From CADCWN01 sp039810045 (GTDB lineage: Bacteria > Chloroflexota > Chloroflexia > Thermomicrobiales > CADCWN01), in NCBI GenBank assembly GCA_039810045.1, contig JBDHWF010000009.1, positions 1 through 53,113 of the forward strand: a stretch of DNA of 53,113 nt, in the 5' to 3' direction. Both the position numbers and the translations under genes were made by a program. The notes beneath the pieces were generated by a model, which saw nothing but the letters and a program-made list of their open reading frames with translations, did no database searches and had not been told where the DNA came from. This document shows, one piece after another, positions 25,988 to 34,415 of the stretch (positions are counted from its first letter, which is position 1; each line of letters begins with the position of its first letter).

Positions 25988-26606
25988 CGCTACTGTGGGA
26001 TCTTGCGGGGGCAATCGTCGCAATAATTTGCTCGAACTGCAAGTCTGAGCCACGAAGCACCACCAATGAGGGTAGGCTGAGGCGCTGCCAGAGCGGGTAT
26101 GGTGCAGTGCGAGTTTGGGCGGCGACAAAGAGACTGATCACTGTGCCATGCGCGACGATTGCCAGATCGCCAATGGCGGTTGCGATGAGGTGGCGGTTGA
26201 CAGCGGCGGTGAACCGTTGGCAGGCGGCAGTGGCCGTTTCCAGCCCGAAGACGAGCTGATCAGGTTGGGCGAACAACTGGGCAATCGCCGCCTGAAAATC
26301 CTCGGGGCGGTCGAAGAAGTCGTCAGGTCGCCGGCTGTGTTCCCGTAGATCATGGTCGCTGATCAAAGGTATTGGGCGTTGCAATGTCTCAGCCAGGATC
26401 GTTGCCGTTTCCTGGGCCTTCAGTTCGTCGCTGGTAACAATCGCGCTGAGCGCATAGGGTGCGAGGTGTTCAGCCAGCGCTGCTGCCCCCTGGCGTCCTG
26501 CGGCGGAGAGCGGCCAGTGGGCTGGGGCGATTGTCGGGGTAATGGTCGGTAGGGCGTGCTTGATCAAGAGCAGGTGGCGGGTGGCGCTGCCCTCGTGCTG
26601 AGCCAT
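25977..26606 (-). CDS. histidine phosphatase superfamily protein
   Basis: A 209-residue phosphoglycerate-mutase-like phosphatase. The usual R-H-G motif is altered to LLIKHALP: the nucleophilic His is kept but Arg is replaced by Lys and Gly by Ala. The second His is in IVAHGTVIS, and SDELKAQETA matches the S-x-L-x-R-A-x-x-T-A motif with the basic residue moved. It should still form the phosphohistidine but may act on an unusual phosphoester. Its ATG overlaps the last base of the HAD hydrolase stop (TAATG). Confidence 0.8.
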   Translation of the reverse strand: MAQHEGSATRHLLLIKHALPTITPTIAPAHWPLSAAGRQGAAALAEHLAPYALSAIVTSDELKAQETATILAETLQRPIPLISDHDLREHSRRPDDFFDRPEDFQAAIAQLFAQPDQLVFGLETATAACQRFTAAVNRHLIATAIGDLAIVAHGTVISLFVAAQTRTAPYPLWQRLSLPSLVVLRGSDLQFEQIIATIAPARSHSSDGK

Positions 26607-27232
26607 TATTCATGCTCTGCCAGCAGGTCAAGTAATGGTTGTAAGGTTGGGTAGATTGCTTGTGGTGCTGGCCCAGTCGTGGGCAGGGGCAGATTGAGGC
26701 GATTGTGCCAGACGACAGGTTGCCCCACGCCTGATGCCCCAGGAATATCGAATGGCGACCCCGCAACAAATAATGCGCGTTCTGGTGCAACGCGAAGCTC
26801 AGCCAACGCTAAACGATAGGGATGTGGATCGGGCTTATAGTAGCCAGCGCGTTCGGCGGTGACGGCGACCGTGAAGGTTCCTCCTGTGCGGGCGATGGCC
26901 CGCGCCCCTAAAGCCTCGGAACAGTTTGTCACGACTGCGAGCGGGACAGCGGCTGCTAACGTCTGGAGGACAGCTGGTGCTTCGGGCCAGGGCGTTAGCT
27001 CGTCCCAGCGGGCGAGCAGCGTTTCGGCGAGTGTGGATGGCAACTGTGCTTGCTCAGCAGCTTCAGCGACCAGCGTCTCGTAAGGACGATACGCGGCAGT
27101 AGCATAGGTATGCTGGAGATAATGATTTCGCCAGCGGCGGCCCGTTGCTTGATCGCCAGCCACGCTATCCCAGAGTGACCACGAGTCGAGCAATCCACTG
27201 AGCAAATCAAAGACTATCGCGTCGTAGCGCAT
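26606..27232 (-). CDS. HAD-superfamily hydrolase, haloacid dehalogenase type II-like
   Basis: A 208-residue HAD hydrolase. Motif I is VFDLLSGLLD: the nucleophile Asp is present, but the second Asp of the phosphatase DxD is Leu, as in L-2-haloacid dehalogenases, which do not need it. Motif II is VVTNCSE, motif III Lys is in YYKPDPHPY, and motif IV lies at VAGSPFDIPGA. The lack of the acid/base Asp makes dehalogenase or related chemistry more likely than a phosphatase. ATG 27232 follows GAGAGGAG by 5 nt; a GTG at 27238 overlaps that site. Coupled to the histidine phosphatase gene. Confidence 0.82.
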   Translation of the reverse strand: MRYDAIVFDLLSGLLDSWSLWDSVAGDQATGRRWRNHYLQHTYATAAYRPYETLVAEAAEQAQLPSTLAETLLARWDELTPWPEAPAVLQTLAAAVPLAVVTNCSEALGARAIARTGGTFTVAVTAERAGYYKPDPHPYRLALAELRVAPERALFVAGSPFDIPGASGVGQPVVWHNRLNLPLPTTGPAPQAIYPTLQPLLDLLAEHE

Positions 27233-27312
27233 TGGCACTCCTCTCGTTCGCCTGCTGCATTGTGGGTGGTATTGCCTGCAGCAAGCCCGTAGTATCGCAT
27301 GATTTCGTCCGC

Positions 27313-27344
27313 TTGAAACAGCAAAGCACGCAGAAGGGTATAAT
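27313..27344 (+). promoter_or_regulatory. putative promoter of the rnc-prs group
   Basis: TATAAT at 27339-27344 is a perfect -10 located 47 bp before the GTG at 27392. TTGAAA at 27313-27318 is the nearest -35 match but the spacer is 20 nt, longer than ideal. Confidence 0.4.
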
Positions 27345-27391
27345 CCTCTGGCATAGTGCTAGTAGTGGGCCGAAAATACAAGGAGGATACT

Positions 27392-27829
27392 GTGGCGAGT
27401 GGCCTGGAACGTTTGCTCAATGTGGTGATTGAGCGAGAGATTTTGCGGGTTGAGCAGAAGAATGTGCAGCTAACGGCTGGCCCGAATGTGCCAGCGGAAA
27501 CGGTTGATGCCAATCAGGCGATTGAGCGGGAGCGCGAACAGCACCGAGCGAGTTCGCTCGGTGAGGCGTTTGTCGCGGGTTTGCGGCGGGCCTACGCCGC
27601 GCAGCAGGCGGGGGATACTGCCCTGATTCTTGACGATCGGCAGGCGGCGGAGAACGCGATGGCCGATGCGTTAATCCAGTTTCTGGTTCGTCCACAACTT
27701 GCCACCTCCAATAGTGAACAGACCGAGCCGAATCATTATCGGTATCACCTGATGATCGATTGGCCGCGGCTGACGCAGTTGGCGGCGAGTGCCGATATCG
27801 ATCTTGCTGATGAACTGAATCGCCAGTGA
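27392..27829 (+). CDS. hypothetical protein, 145 aa, coupled to rnc
   Basis: Not recognised. A charged, helix-rich protein: GLERLLNVVIEREILRVEQKN (core ERLLNVVIERE), a probable coiled region AIEREREQHRASS, then LGEAFVAGLRRAYAAQQAG and a basic/aromatic end HYRYHLMIDWPRL. The start is GTG 27392, five bases after AAGGAGG. Its stop TGA at 27827-27829 overlaps the GTG start of rnc (GTGA), so the two are translated together, which suggests a role in RNA metabolism or a co-regulated function. No membrane segment or signal peptide. Confidence 0.65.
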   Translation: MASGLERLLNVVIEREILRVEQKNVQLTAGPNVPAETVDANQAIEREREQHRASSLGEAFVAGLRRAYAAQQAGDTALILDDRQAAENAMADALIQFLVRPQLATSNSEQTEPNHYRYHLMIDWPRLTQLAASADIDLADELNRQ

Positions 27830-28632
27830 ACCTGCCAGAACGATCGCTCCCCGATCCTGCGCCAGAGACTACCGAAGCGACACGCTTGAGTGCTGCCGAG
27901 TCGGCCTTAGAGGTTGCCTTTCAGGATCGTACCCTACTACGGCAGGCCCTGACGCATCGCTCGTACATCAATGAGGCAGGGCTGGATAGTCGCGATGCGA
28001 ACGAGCGGTTAGAGTTCTTGGGGGATGCCCTGCTAGGATTTTTGGTTGCTGAATGGCTCTATCGGCGGTTCCCTGATCTGCCAGAGGGCGCGCTGACCGC
28101 CCGTCGCGTTGCCCTGATTCGTACAGATACTCTGGCGCGATGGTCACGGCAATTGGGAATAGCGCCGCTGCTCTACCTCAGTAAGGGGGAAACGGTGCCC
28201 GATCAACTCAGCGATCGGGTGCTGGCGAATGCGTTTGAGGCATTGCTGGCCGCAATCTATCTCGATGCCGGAATTGGCACGGCGCGGGATTTTTTAGAGC
28301 GTCGTTTGGTCGAGGCCGATGCGCTGATTGCGCGACTCACCAGTGAGAATTACAAAGGTCGGCTACAGGAATTGATGCAAGACCCAGCGTTGCGGCCAGC
28401 GGTCCTTGCCGACGATCCTGGTGTGCCAGTTGGCAATGGGCGCTTTACGCCTATTTATGTCGTCGTTGCGCGGGGCTTGCCCGCTACTGAGACAGCATTT
28501 ACGGTTGAGGTGCGGGTAGAGGGCCGAACTATTGGGGTAGGCGAAGGCACCAATAAGCGACTGGCTGAGCAGGCCGCAGCGCGCGATGCCCTCGTCAACC
28601 TGGAGGCCCCACCCCACTACCGTGAGGGCTAG
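27826..28632 (+). CDS. rnc: ribonuclease III
   Basis: RNase III cleaves double-stranded RNA in rRNA and mRNA processing. The 268-residue protein has the RNase III signature NERLEFLGDALLGFLVAE with the catalytic Glu and Asp (ERLEFLGDA), a second metal-binding region LSDRVLANAFEALLAAIYLD (core ANAFEALLAAIYLD, with the second Glu), and a C-terminal double-stranded RNA-binding domain (about 190-262; YKGRLQELMQ...GEGTNKRLAEQAAARDAL). The N-terminal 25 residues are a Pro/Glu-rich extension. The GTG start at 27826 overlaps the previous stop. Confidence 0.97.
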   Translation: MNLPERSLPDPAPETTEATRLSAAESALEVAFQDRTLLRQALTHRSYINEAGLDSRDANERLEFLGDALLGFLVAEWLYRRFPDLPEGALTARRVALIRTDTLARWSRQLGIAPLLYLSKGETVPDQLSDRVLANAFEALLAAIYLDAGIGTARDFLERRLVEADALIARLTSENYKGRLQELMQDPALRPAVLADDPGVPVGNGRFTPIYVVVARGLPATETAFTVEVRVEGRTIGVGEGTNKRLAEQAAARDALVNLEAPPHYREG

Positions 28633-28736
28633 CCGTGTGGTGCGAGATGCCGTATGATCGCTTGCGGCGGGGAGAGGAGGCGCAACTTGCGCGGGGAGAG
28701 TTGCCGCGAGTCGTGCGACGGTAGGAGGTGGTGCTG

Positions 28737-29711
28737 ATGCCGCTCTATGACGAGTTAACGATTTTTGGGGGCAATGCCCACCCGACGCTGACGGCGGCTG
28801 TTTGTAAAGATATCGGGATTCATCCTGGACGAGCCGAGGTTTTCACCTTCAGTAACGAGAATATCTTTGTGCGCTTGCAGGAAAGTGTGCGCGGTAATGA
28901 TGTCTTCGTGATCCAGCCGTTTTCTACGCCACTCAGCCAGTCGATCATGGAACTGCTGATTATGATTGATGCGCTGAAGCGTGCTTCGGCAGGCCGGATC
29001 ACGGCGGTAGTGCCATATTATGCCTATGGGCGCACTGACAAGAAAGACCAACCACGGGTGCCGATCACTGCTCGGCTGGTTGCTGACCTGATTACGACGG
29101 CAGGCGCCGAACGTTTGCTGACTGTCGATCTGCATGCAGGACAGATTCAAGGCTTCTTCAATATCCCTGTTGATGAACTGACGGCGATGTATCTCCTGGC
29201 TCGACATTTTCAGGAACAGCGGATTCCCGATCTGGTAGTTGTCTCGCCAGATCTTGGAAATACGAAACGTGCCCGCAACTTCGCTGAATTTCTTGATGCG
29301 CCGCTGGCCATTATTGAGAAGCGGCGTACTGGGTTGGAGGGGCGCAGCGAACCACTGAATGTGATCGGCGATGTGCGCGGTCGGCGTGTCTTGTTAGTTG
29401 ATGATGAGATCGATACAGCGGGGTCAGTAACGCAGGCTGCACGGCTCGTCCTGGAACAAGGGGCGATCGATGTGTCGGTTGCAGCCACGCACGCGATTCT
29501 CTCTGGCCCAGCGATTGAACGACTACGAGAAAGCCCTATCCGCCAGATTGTCGTGACTGATACAGTGCCATTACCGCCTGAAAAGCGTCTGGACAAGATT
29601 TCGGTGATCTCGATCGCCCCGATTTTAGGGCAGACGATCCAACGGATTTATACAGGCACCAGCGTTAGTATGTCCCACCGCGAGATGGATCGGGTATCGT
29701 TGACATCGTAA
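28737..29711 (+). CDS. prs: ribose-phosphate pyrophosphokinase (PRPP synthetase)
   Basis: Makes PRPP from ribose 5-phosphate and ATP for nucleotide, His and Trp synthesis. 324 residues, normal length. Visible motifs: PYYAYGRTDKKDQPRVPITA (ATP site and flexible loop region), VDLHAGQIQGFF, SPDLGNTKRARNFAEFL and the PRPP loop LLVDDEIDTAGS. The canonical VDDMIDT is VDDEIDT here. ATG 28737 follows AGGAGG by 8 nt; two GTG codons just upstream are less likely. Followed 46 bp later by the inorganic pyrophosphatase gene. Confidence 0.95.
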   Translation: MPLYDELTIFGGNAHPTLTAAVCKDIGIHPGRAEVFTFSNENIFVRLQESVRGNDVFVIQPFSTPLSQSIMELLIMIDALKRASAGRITAVVPYYAYGRTDKKDQPRVPITARLVADLITTAGAERLLTVDLHAGQIQGFFNIPVDELTAMYLLARHFQEQRIPDLVVVSPDLGNTKRARNFAEFLDAPLAIIEKRRTGLEGRSEPLNVIGDVRGRRVLLVDDEIDTAGSVTQAARLVLEQGAIDVSVAATHAILSGPAIERLRESPIRQIVVTDTVPLPPEKRLDKISVISIAPILGQTIQRIYTGTSVSMSHREMDRVSLTS

Positions 29712-29757
29712 GTGCAGCGCTGCAAATAGCAGCGGCGCAATGAGGAGCAATAGCAGC

Positions 29758-31443
29758 GTGTCCAGCACTAACCAGGTTGCCCCACTCATCCATCCGCAGC
29801 CCGATACTGTGTATGTGATCGGCCATCGTAACCCCGATACCGACAGTATTTGTTCGGCCATTGCTTATGCCGCCTTGCGGCGTGAACTTGATCTGCCTGG
29901 GGCCATCGCCGCGCGGTTGGGGCCAGTTGGGGCAGAGGCAGCCTTTGCCCTTGAACGGTGTGGCGTAGCGCCACCAATCCTGATCGAAGATGTGCGCCGT
30001 CGCGTTGCCGATGTGATGAATCACGATGTGATCATGGCGACTGAGGCCGATACGCTCTATGAAGCGGCAAAGTTGATGCGGGATGGTAGTAAGGGACTGC
30101 TACCAGTGGTTGATGCAACGCAACGGCTGTTGGGGGTGATCACTGTTGATGAGATCGCGGCCCGCTACCTTGATGAGTTGATGGTGGTGGCGACGAGCAA
30201 GGCCCCGTTGATGCTGGATCGCCTCTTGCCGATCCTTAATGGGGAACTGCTGACTGGGGAACTCTCACGCTCATTCAGTGGCCGGGTTTGGATCATTGCG
30301 TCGCATCCCGATTCGGTGGCGCACTGGCTCCGCCCTGGTGATCTGGCAATTGTTGGCGATCGCGAAGATGCTCAGCTTGCCGCACTGCAATGCGGCGTAG
30401 GGTGTTTAATCGTCATTGGCGGCACCAAGCCAACGGCAGCCGTACTGGAGCAGGCAGAAGCTCGGGGCGTCGTCGTCCTGACCTCGGCTCACGATAGCTA
30501 TGCCACTGCGCGATTATTGAGCTTGAGTCAGTCGGTGACGGCGGCGATGCGCCACCCTGGGCGCACGGTTGAGCAGAGCGATCTAATTGATGACATTGCT
30601 GATCAGTTGCTGACAGCACGTGGGCGGGCGTTGGCCGTTGTTGATGAGGAAGGCCGCGTCTGTGGCACGGTGTCACGCTCCGATATCTTGCGGGGTTGGC
30701 GGAAGCGCGTCATCCTGGTTGACCACAACCAGCGGGTGCAGGCGGTTGAAGGGATCGACGAGGCGGAATTACTCGGCGTTGTCGACCATCATAATCTGGG
30801 CGACTTGCAAACGGCTGAGCCAATCCCCTTTCTGTTAGAGCCGGTCGGCTGTACGGCGACAATCGTCCTTGATCGCTACCAGCGGGCGGGGCTCACGCCG
30901 TCACCCCCTATTGCGGGCCTGCTGCTCGCCGCGATTATCTCCGACACCCTGATGTTAACCTCGCCAACCACGACTGATCGGGATCGCACTGCCTTGCAAC
31001 AGCTGGGGGCGTTGGCAGACCTTGATCCATTGATCTTCGCCCGCGAACTTTTTGAGGCTCGTAGTGACTTTAGTATGACCACGCCACGGGAGATTATTCT
31101 CAGTAATCTCAAAGAATATACGTTTGGTGGGGCGTCACTGGCGATTGGGCAGTCAGAGACCCTCGCCACCGATTATTTCCAGCAGCATCAGGACGACTTT
31201 GTGGCTGAACTTGATTGGCTGAAAGATGAACGCTCCTACGACTATTGCCTTTTTCTAGTCACTGATATTTTACAGAGCGAGAGCGTGGCCCTCTATCCGG
31301 GGCAGGTCGAGCAGGGGTTGGTCGCCACAGCCTTTGGGCTAGACTCCGAGGCAAGCACAGCGCACGTTGCGGCCTTACCGGGGATCGTTTCGCGCAAGAA
31401 GCAGATTATCCCCCCGCTGGCTCGCGCCCTCGACCGGCGCTGA
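29758..31443 (+). CDS. manganese-dependent (family II) inorganic pyrophosphatase with CBS-DRTGG insertion
   Basis: Hydrolyses pyrophosphate; 561 residues, far longer than the ~310-residue simple family II enzyme. The DHH catalytic halves are present: GHRNPDTDS (H23, D27, D29) and VVDHHN (D343-H345), with a C-terminal DHHA2 domain. Between them, about residues 75-315, lie two CBS domains flanking a DRTGG domain, the arrangement of regulatory PPases that are inhibited by AMP/ADP and, in characterised clostridial cases, activated by ATP or diadenosine polyphosphates. GTG 29758 follows GAGGAG; an upstream ATG at 29740 lacks a ribosome binding site. It follows prs directly. Confidence 0.93.
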   Translation: MSSTNQVAPLIHPQPDTVYVIGHRNPDTDSICSAIAYAALRRELDLPGAIAARLGPVGAEAAFALERCGVAPPILIEDVRRRVADVMNHDVIMATEADTLYEAAKLMRDGSKGLLPVVDATQRLLGVITVDEIAARYLDELMVVATSKAPLMLDRLLPILNGELLTGELSRSFSGRVWIIASHPDSVAHWLRPGDLAIVGDREDAQLAALQCGVGCLIVIGGTKPTAAVLEQAEARGVVVLTSAHDSYATARLLSLSQSVTAAMRHPGRTVEQSDLIDDIADQLLTARGRALAVVDEEGRVCGTVSRSDILRGWRKRVILVDHNQRVQAVEGIDEAELLGVVDHHNLGDLQTAEPIPFLLEPVGCTATIVLDRYQRAGLTPSPPIAGLLLAAIISDTLMLTSPTTTDRDRTALQQLGALADLDPLIFARELFEARSDFSMTTPREIILSNLKEYTFGGASLAIGQSETLATDYFQQHQDDFVAELDWLKDERSYDYCLFLVTDILQSESVALYPGQVEQGLVATAFGLDSEASTAHVAALPGIVSRKKQIIPPLARALDRR

Positions 31444-31454
31444 GCTGCCCGCGC

Positions 31455-32897
31455 TTACCGCTGGCTGAGAATTCGTCGGCCAAATTGTCCCAGAAGCACC
31501 TGATATTGCGGGTCGGTGTTTTCGGGATGATACTCAAATCTGGCTCGCTCGAAATATTGCACCAGGTACGGCTTACCATCTTCGAGTGTTTCGGTAAACT
31601 CCTCGCTGATCGGATAGCCGAACTGCGGTAGGCCCCCGTGGGCCTGCCAATAGTCCGCAAATCGCCCACCTAGATTATGCCCTGTTTCGGGGTAATGCGT
31701 GGCCCCTGCCAGTGGCGCTACAGGCGGATCAGCAGGGTGAATTCGGCGGCCAAATTGCCCCAGTAATACCTGATAGCGTGGGTCGCTCATCTCTGGGTGA
31801 TACTCAAACCTGGCCCGCTCGAAATATTGCACCGTGTAGGTATTCCCATCTTCGAGCCGCTCAGAAATTTCGTTAGTGAGTGGGTAGCCGTAAATTGGCA
31901 AGCCGCCATTGGCGTTCCAGTATGCCAGGAATCGTCCGCCAACGGTGAAACCCGTCTCTGGGAACGTGCGTGTTTGCGCCTGCGGTTCCCAGTGGGGCGC
32001 GGTTCCTAGGCCAATCACTGGGCCAGGAGTGAGGGTATCGCGGGCGAACAACTGGATCTGTTTGCTATCGCCAGCGGCAATCGCGATCCAGGCCAGATCG
32101 GGTGAGAAGGAGAAACTGCTGCCCGCCGGGACCGTGGTGATCGTTTTCGCTGTGCCATCTGCCGGGTTAATCAACTCAAGGGTCGCTGTGGTGCTGTTGC
32201 GTGCTGCCTGTTTGCGTACCACAATGCCACTGCCATCGGGAAGCCACGTTGGCTGGAAATAGTAGACCCCGGTGCGGGGCAGCAATACCCGCTCCAGGTA
32301 GCCATCGGGACTGATCAGCACGAGGCGCGACCCCTGTACTGGTTCTTCGGCGAAGGCATCGTCGCTCAGGACGAATTTGCCGGTGGTGGGTGAGAGATCG
32401 AATCGCGTGCTACTGGTGCCATTAAAAAGAAGTTCTGGCGTGCCACCTGTCACTGATACGCGCATGATCGCGGTGATTCGGCTGCCAGCACTGCGAATGT
32501 AGACGATGCTAGTACCATCGGGCGACCAGCGCGGCTGCAAATATGACCAGTACAGTTCTAGCTCGGGATCACGGGACTCTGGGGCTACCAGCACCCGATT
32601 GGTGCCAGTCGCGAGATCGGTGATGACCAACTGCCCTCGATAGGGGTCACTGGGTAATTCGTCACTGTAGACCAGGAATTTGCCATCGGGCGACCAGCGC
32701 GGGGTGGCGATTCCGCCGCGTGTCGCTATCGTTCGTTCCCCCTGCCCATCAGCCCCCACCACGCGCAGGGTATTGTTTGCGCCCTGGTAGGTGATTCGTC
32801 CGCTGGGAGTCGGTGCTGCTGCCACACCACTCAGGGTACTCGATCCAAGGATTGTTACCAGCAGGAGTAGGCCGAACCAGAGCCTGAGCTGTCGCAT
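31455..32897 (-). CDS. secreted beta-propeller protein with C-terminal PETG/YFERARFE repeats
   Basis: A 480-residue exported protein: cleavable signal peptide (LWFGLLLLVTILGSSTLSG, cut near SGVAAAP), a TolB/PD40 beta-propeller (blades RWSPDGKFLVYS, RWSPDGTSIVYI and others) and, from about residue 315, two copies of an ~80-residue module. Each reads (F/Y)PETG...GGRF..YW...GGLP..GYP(L/I), then YFERARFEYHPE and YQVLLGQFGRRI. The two copies are about 70 percent alike by eye. The module is related to LGFP-like repeats and is common in Chloroflexota secreted proteins, likely binding cell wall or surface polymer. ATG 32897 follows AGGAGG. An ATGTAC...GTACAT inverted repeat lies at 32918-32938 in the leader. 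It converges with the pyrophosphatase gene. Confidence 0.88.
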   Translation of the reverse strand: MRQLRLWFGLLLLVTILGSSTLSGVAAAPTPSGRITYQGANNTLRVVGADGQGERTIATRGGIATPRWSPDGKFLVYSDELPSDPYRGQLVITDLATGTNRVLVAPESRDPELELYWSYLQPRWSPDGTSIVYIRSAGSRITAIMRVSVTGGTPELLFNGTSSTRFDLSPTTGKFVLSDDAFAEEPVQGSRLVLISPDGYLERVLLPRTGVYYFQPTWLPDGSGIVVRKQAARNSTTATLELINPADGTAKTITTVPAGSSFSFSPDLAWIAIAAGDSKQIQLFARDTLTPGPVIGLGTAPHWEPQAQTRTFPETGFTVGGRFLAYWNANGGLPIYGYPLTNEISERLEDGNTYTVQYFERARFEYHPEMSDPRYQVLLGQFGRRIHPADPPVAPLAGATHYPETGHNLGGRFADYWQAHGGLPQFGYPISEEFTETLEDGKPYLVQYFERARFEYHPENTDPQYQVLLGQFGRRILSQR

Positions 32898-33059
32898 GAA
32901 GCCTCCTGAGCAAACCGATGTACACCATGAACGTACATTCCTGTTGATACTGTACCATATTGCCCTTCTGTGTAGCTTCTTTGCAGCAGCGGGGCCAAGA
33001 GCGGGTACAATAGTGGCAATGAGCCAGCGATTTCAGCAGCAGATGAAAGGAGCAGAGGG

Positions 33060-33476
33060 ATGAGCACAGCGCCTGAGCAGCGAGAGCGTATCGCCGAGGC
33101 ACTCGATCAACGGGTGTGGGCGGTGGTTGGGGCTTCGACTGACCCTGGCAAGTGGGGGTATCGGGTCTATACTGCCTTGCGTAAACGGGGCTATCAGGTC
33201 TATCCCGTCAACCCCCGTGCGAAGCAAGTCGCTGGCGATCAATGCTACCCAACGCTGGCGGCATTGCCTGAGCAGCCAGATGTGGTCAGTGTGATCATCC
33301 CGCCTGTGCTGGGGGAGGCGCTGGTCGATGAGGTGGCTGATGCGGGCATCACGCGACTCTGGTTTCAGCCAGGGGCGGAATCGGCAGCGAATCTGGCAAA
33401 GGCGCAAGCGCGAGGGATCAGTGCCGTTGCCAATGCCTGTGTGTTGGAGGAAATGTCAGCACGCGGTTGGCGCTAG
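33060..33476 (+). CDS. CoA-binding protein (YccU family)
   Basis: A 138-residue Rossmann-fold protein equivalent to the CoA-binding domain of succinyl-CoA synthetase. Features: VWAVVGASTDPGKWGYRVY near the N-terminus (core VVGASTDPGKWG), YPVNPR, and the C-terminal LWFQPGAESAANLAKAQ leading to NACVLEEM. Family members bind coenzyme A or nucleotide but have no established enzymatic role. ATG 33060 follows GGAGCAGAGGG. It is divergent from the propeller gene and ends in a stem-loop at 33508-33540. Confidence 0.92.
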   Translation: MSTAPEQRERIAEALDQRVWAVVGASTDPGKWGYRVYTALRKRGYQVYPVNPRAKQVAGDQCYPTLAALPEQPDVVSVIIPPVLGEALVDEVADAGITRLWFQPGAESAANLAKAQARGISAVANACVLEEMSARGWR

Positions 33477-33507
33477 TTCGCTGCCCTTTGGTCTGGGGTA
33501 ACGAAGT

Positions 33508-33540
33508 GGGCGGCCTCGCAACATTGTTACGAGACCGCCC
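33508..33540 (+). terminator. stem-loop after the CoA-binding protein gene
   Basis: GGGCGG-C-CTCG paired with CGAG-A-CCGCCC (one internal mismatch) around an 11-nt loop, 31 bp after the stop codon. No U-tract follows, so Rho-independent function is uncertain. Confidence 0.5.
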
Positions 33541-33696
33541 CATCCTCACCTTCCCACCTCAGTCGCTCGTTGTTAGTCATGGCGGACTCCGAGGACCGAG
33601 TATGAGACAAACCTTTTACCATTACCGCGCGGCAGTATAACACAGCTTGATCTCGCCGTGCGTAACGAATCTCGCCGATGAAGGGAATGAATGTAG

Positions 33697-34386
33697 GTGG
33701 CAACGATTACGCCCACGGTCGAAGTCATTGTATTGAGCGCGGCTGATGCCGTCGCCGCTGAGCATGGCGGGGCGAATCGGCTTGAGGTGGTGCAGACAAT
33801 TGCGCTTGGCGGGCTGACGCCCGCGCTGGCAACGTTCAAAGAGATTCGGGCGGCGACGCAACTGCCGCTACGGGTGATGCTGCGCCCGAATGGGGGCTAT
33901 GCGGCGACAGCGGCAGAGATCGCGACGTTGTGTGCTGAAGCCCAGGCGTTGCAGGCAGCCGGAGCCGATGCGTTCGTCTGTGGTTTCCTGGCCCCAGATG
34001 GCACGATTGACCAGCAGGCGATGAAGACACTGTTAGCGTCGATTGCGCCCGCGCCTTTCACCTTTCATCGCGCGTTTGACCACACACCTGATCTACCAGC
34101 GGCCTGGGCTACGGTCGCTACACTCGGTGCCGATCTGATTCTGACCAGCGGTGCGCCAGCCGATTTGCCGGTTGGGCTGGCTGCGCTGGCAGGCCGCGCC
34201 GCGTGGCAAACGCCAGCCCTCCATTGGCTGGTTGGTGGGGGCCTGGCGATCGACCAGATTCCGCCGTTACGCGAGGCTGGGCTCAGCCAGTTTCACGTTG
34301 GGCGGATGGTGCGCTTCGGGGCTAGTTGGGACGCTCCTATCGACCCAGATGGGGTTGCTGCCCTCCGCCAGATGGTGGTGGGCTAG
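33697..34386 (+). CDS. cutC: CutC family protein
   Basis: A 229-residue TIM-barrel protein of the CutC family, historically linked to copper tolerance. The signature run is GGANRLEVVQTIALGGLTPA (core NRLEVVQ...GGLTP), then MLRPNGGY, then FHRAFD and LILTSGAP, and the barrel ends in GGGL...FHVGRMVRFG. The strand-1 sequence VEVIVLSAADAVAAEHGGA departs from the usual 'LEVCVDS'. The start is GTG 33697 with GAAGGGA about 10 nt upstream. It converges on the enolase-superfamily gene with a 29-bp gap. Copper binding is not evident from sequence. Confidence 0.88.
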   Translation: MATITPTVEVIVLSAADAVAAEHGGANRLEVVQTIALGGLTPALATFKEIRAATQLPLRVMLRPNGGYAATAAEIATLCAEAQALQAAGADAFVCGFLAPDGTIDQQAMKTLLASIAPAPFTFHRAFDHTPDLPAAWATVATLGADLILTSGAPADLPVGLAALAGRAAWQTPALHWLVGGGLAIDQIPPLREAGLSQFHVGRMVRFGASWDAPIDPDGVAALRQMVVG

Positions 34387-34415
34387 CGATAATCCTGGCG
34401 AACGGCGTGCGAGGC

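Noticed and set aside
28633..28736. Possible small RNA or tRNA between rnc and prs
   Set aside because: Purine-rich with short direct repeats CGGGGAGAG but no cloverleaf or stable fold that I could draw.
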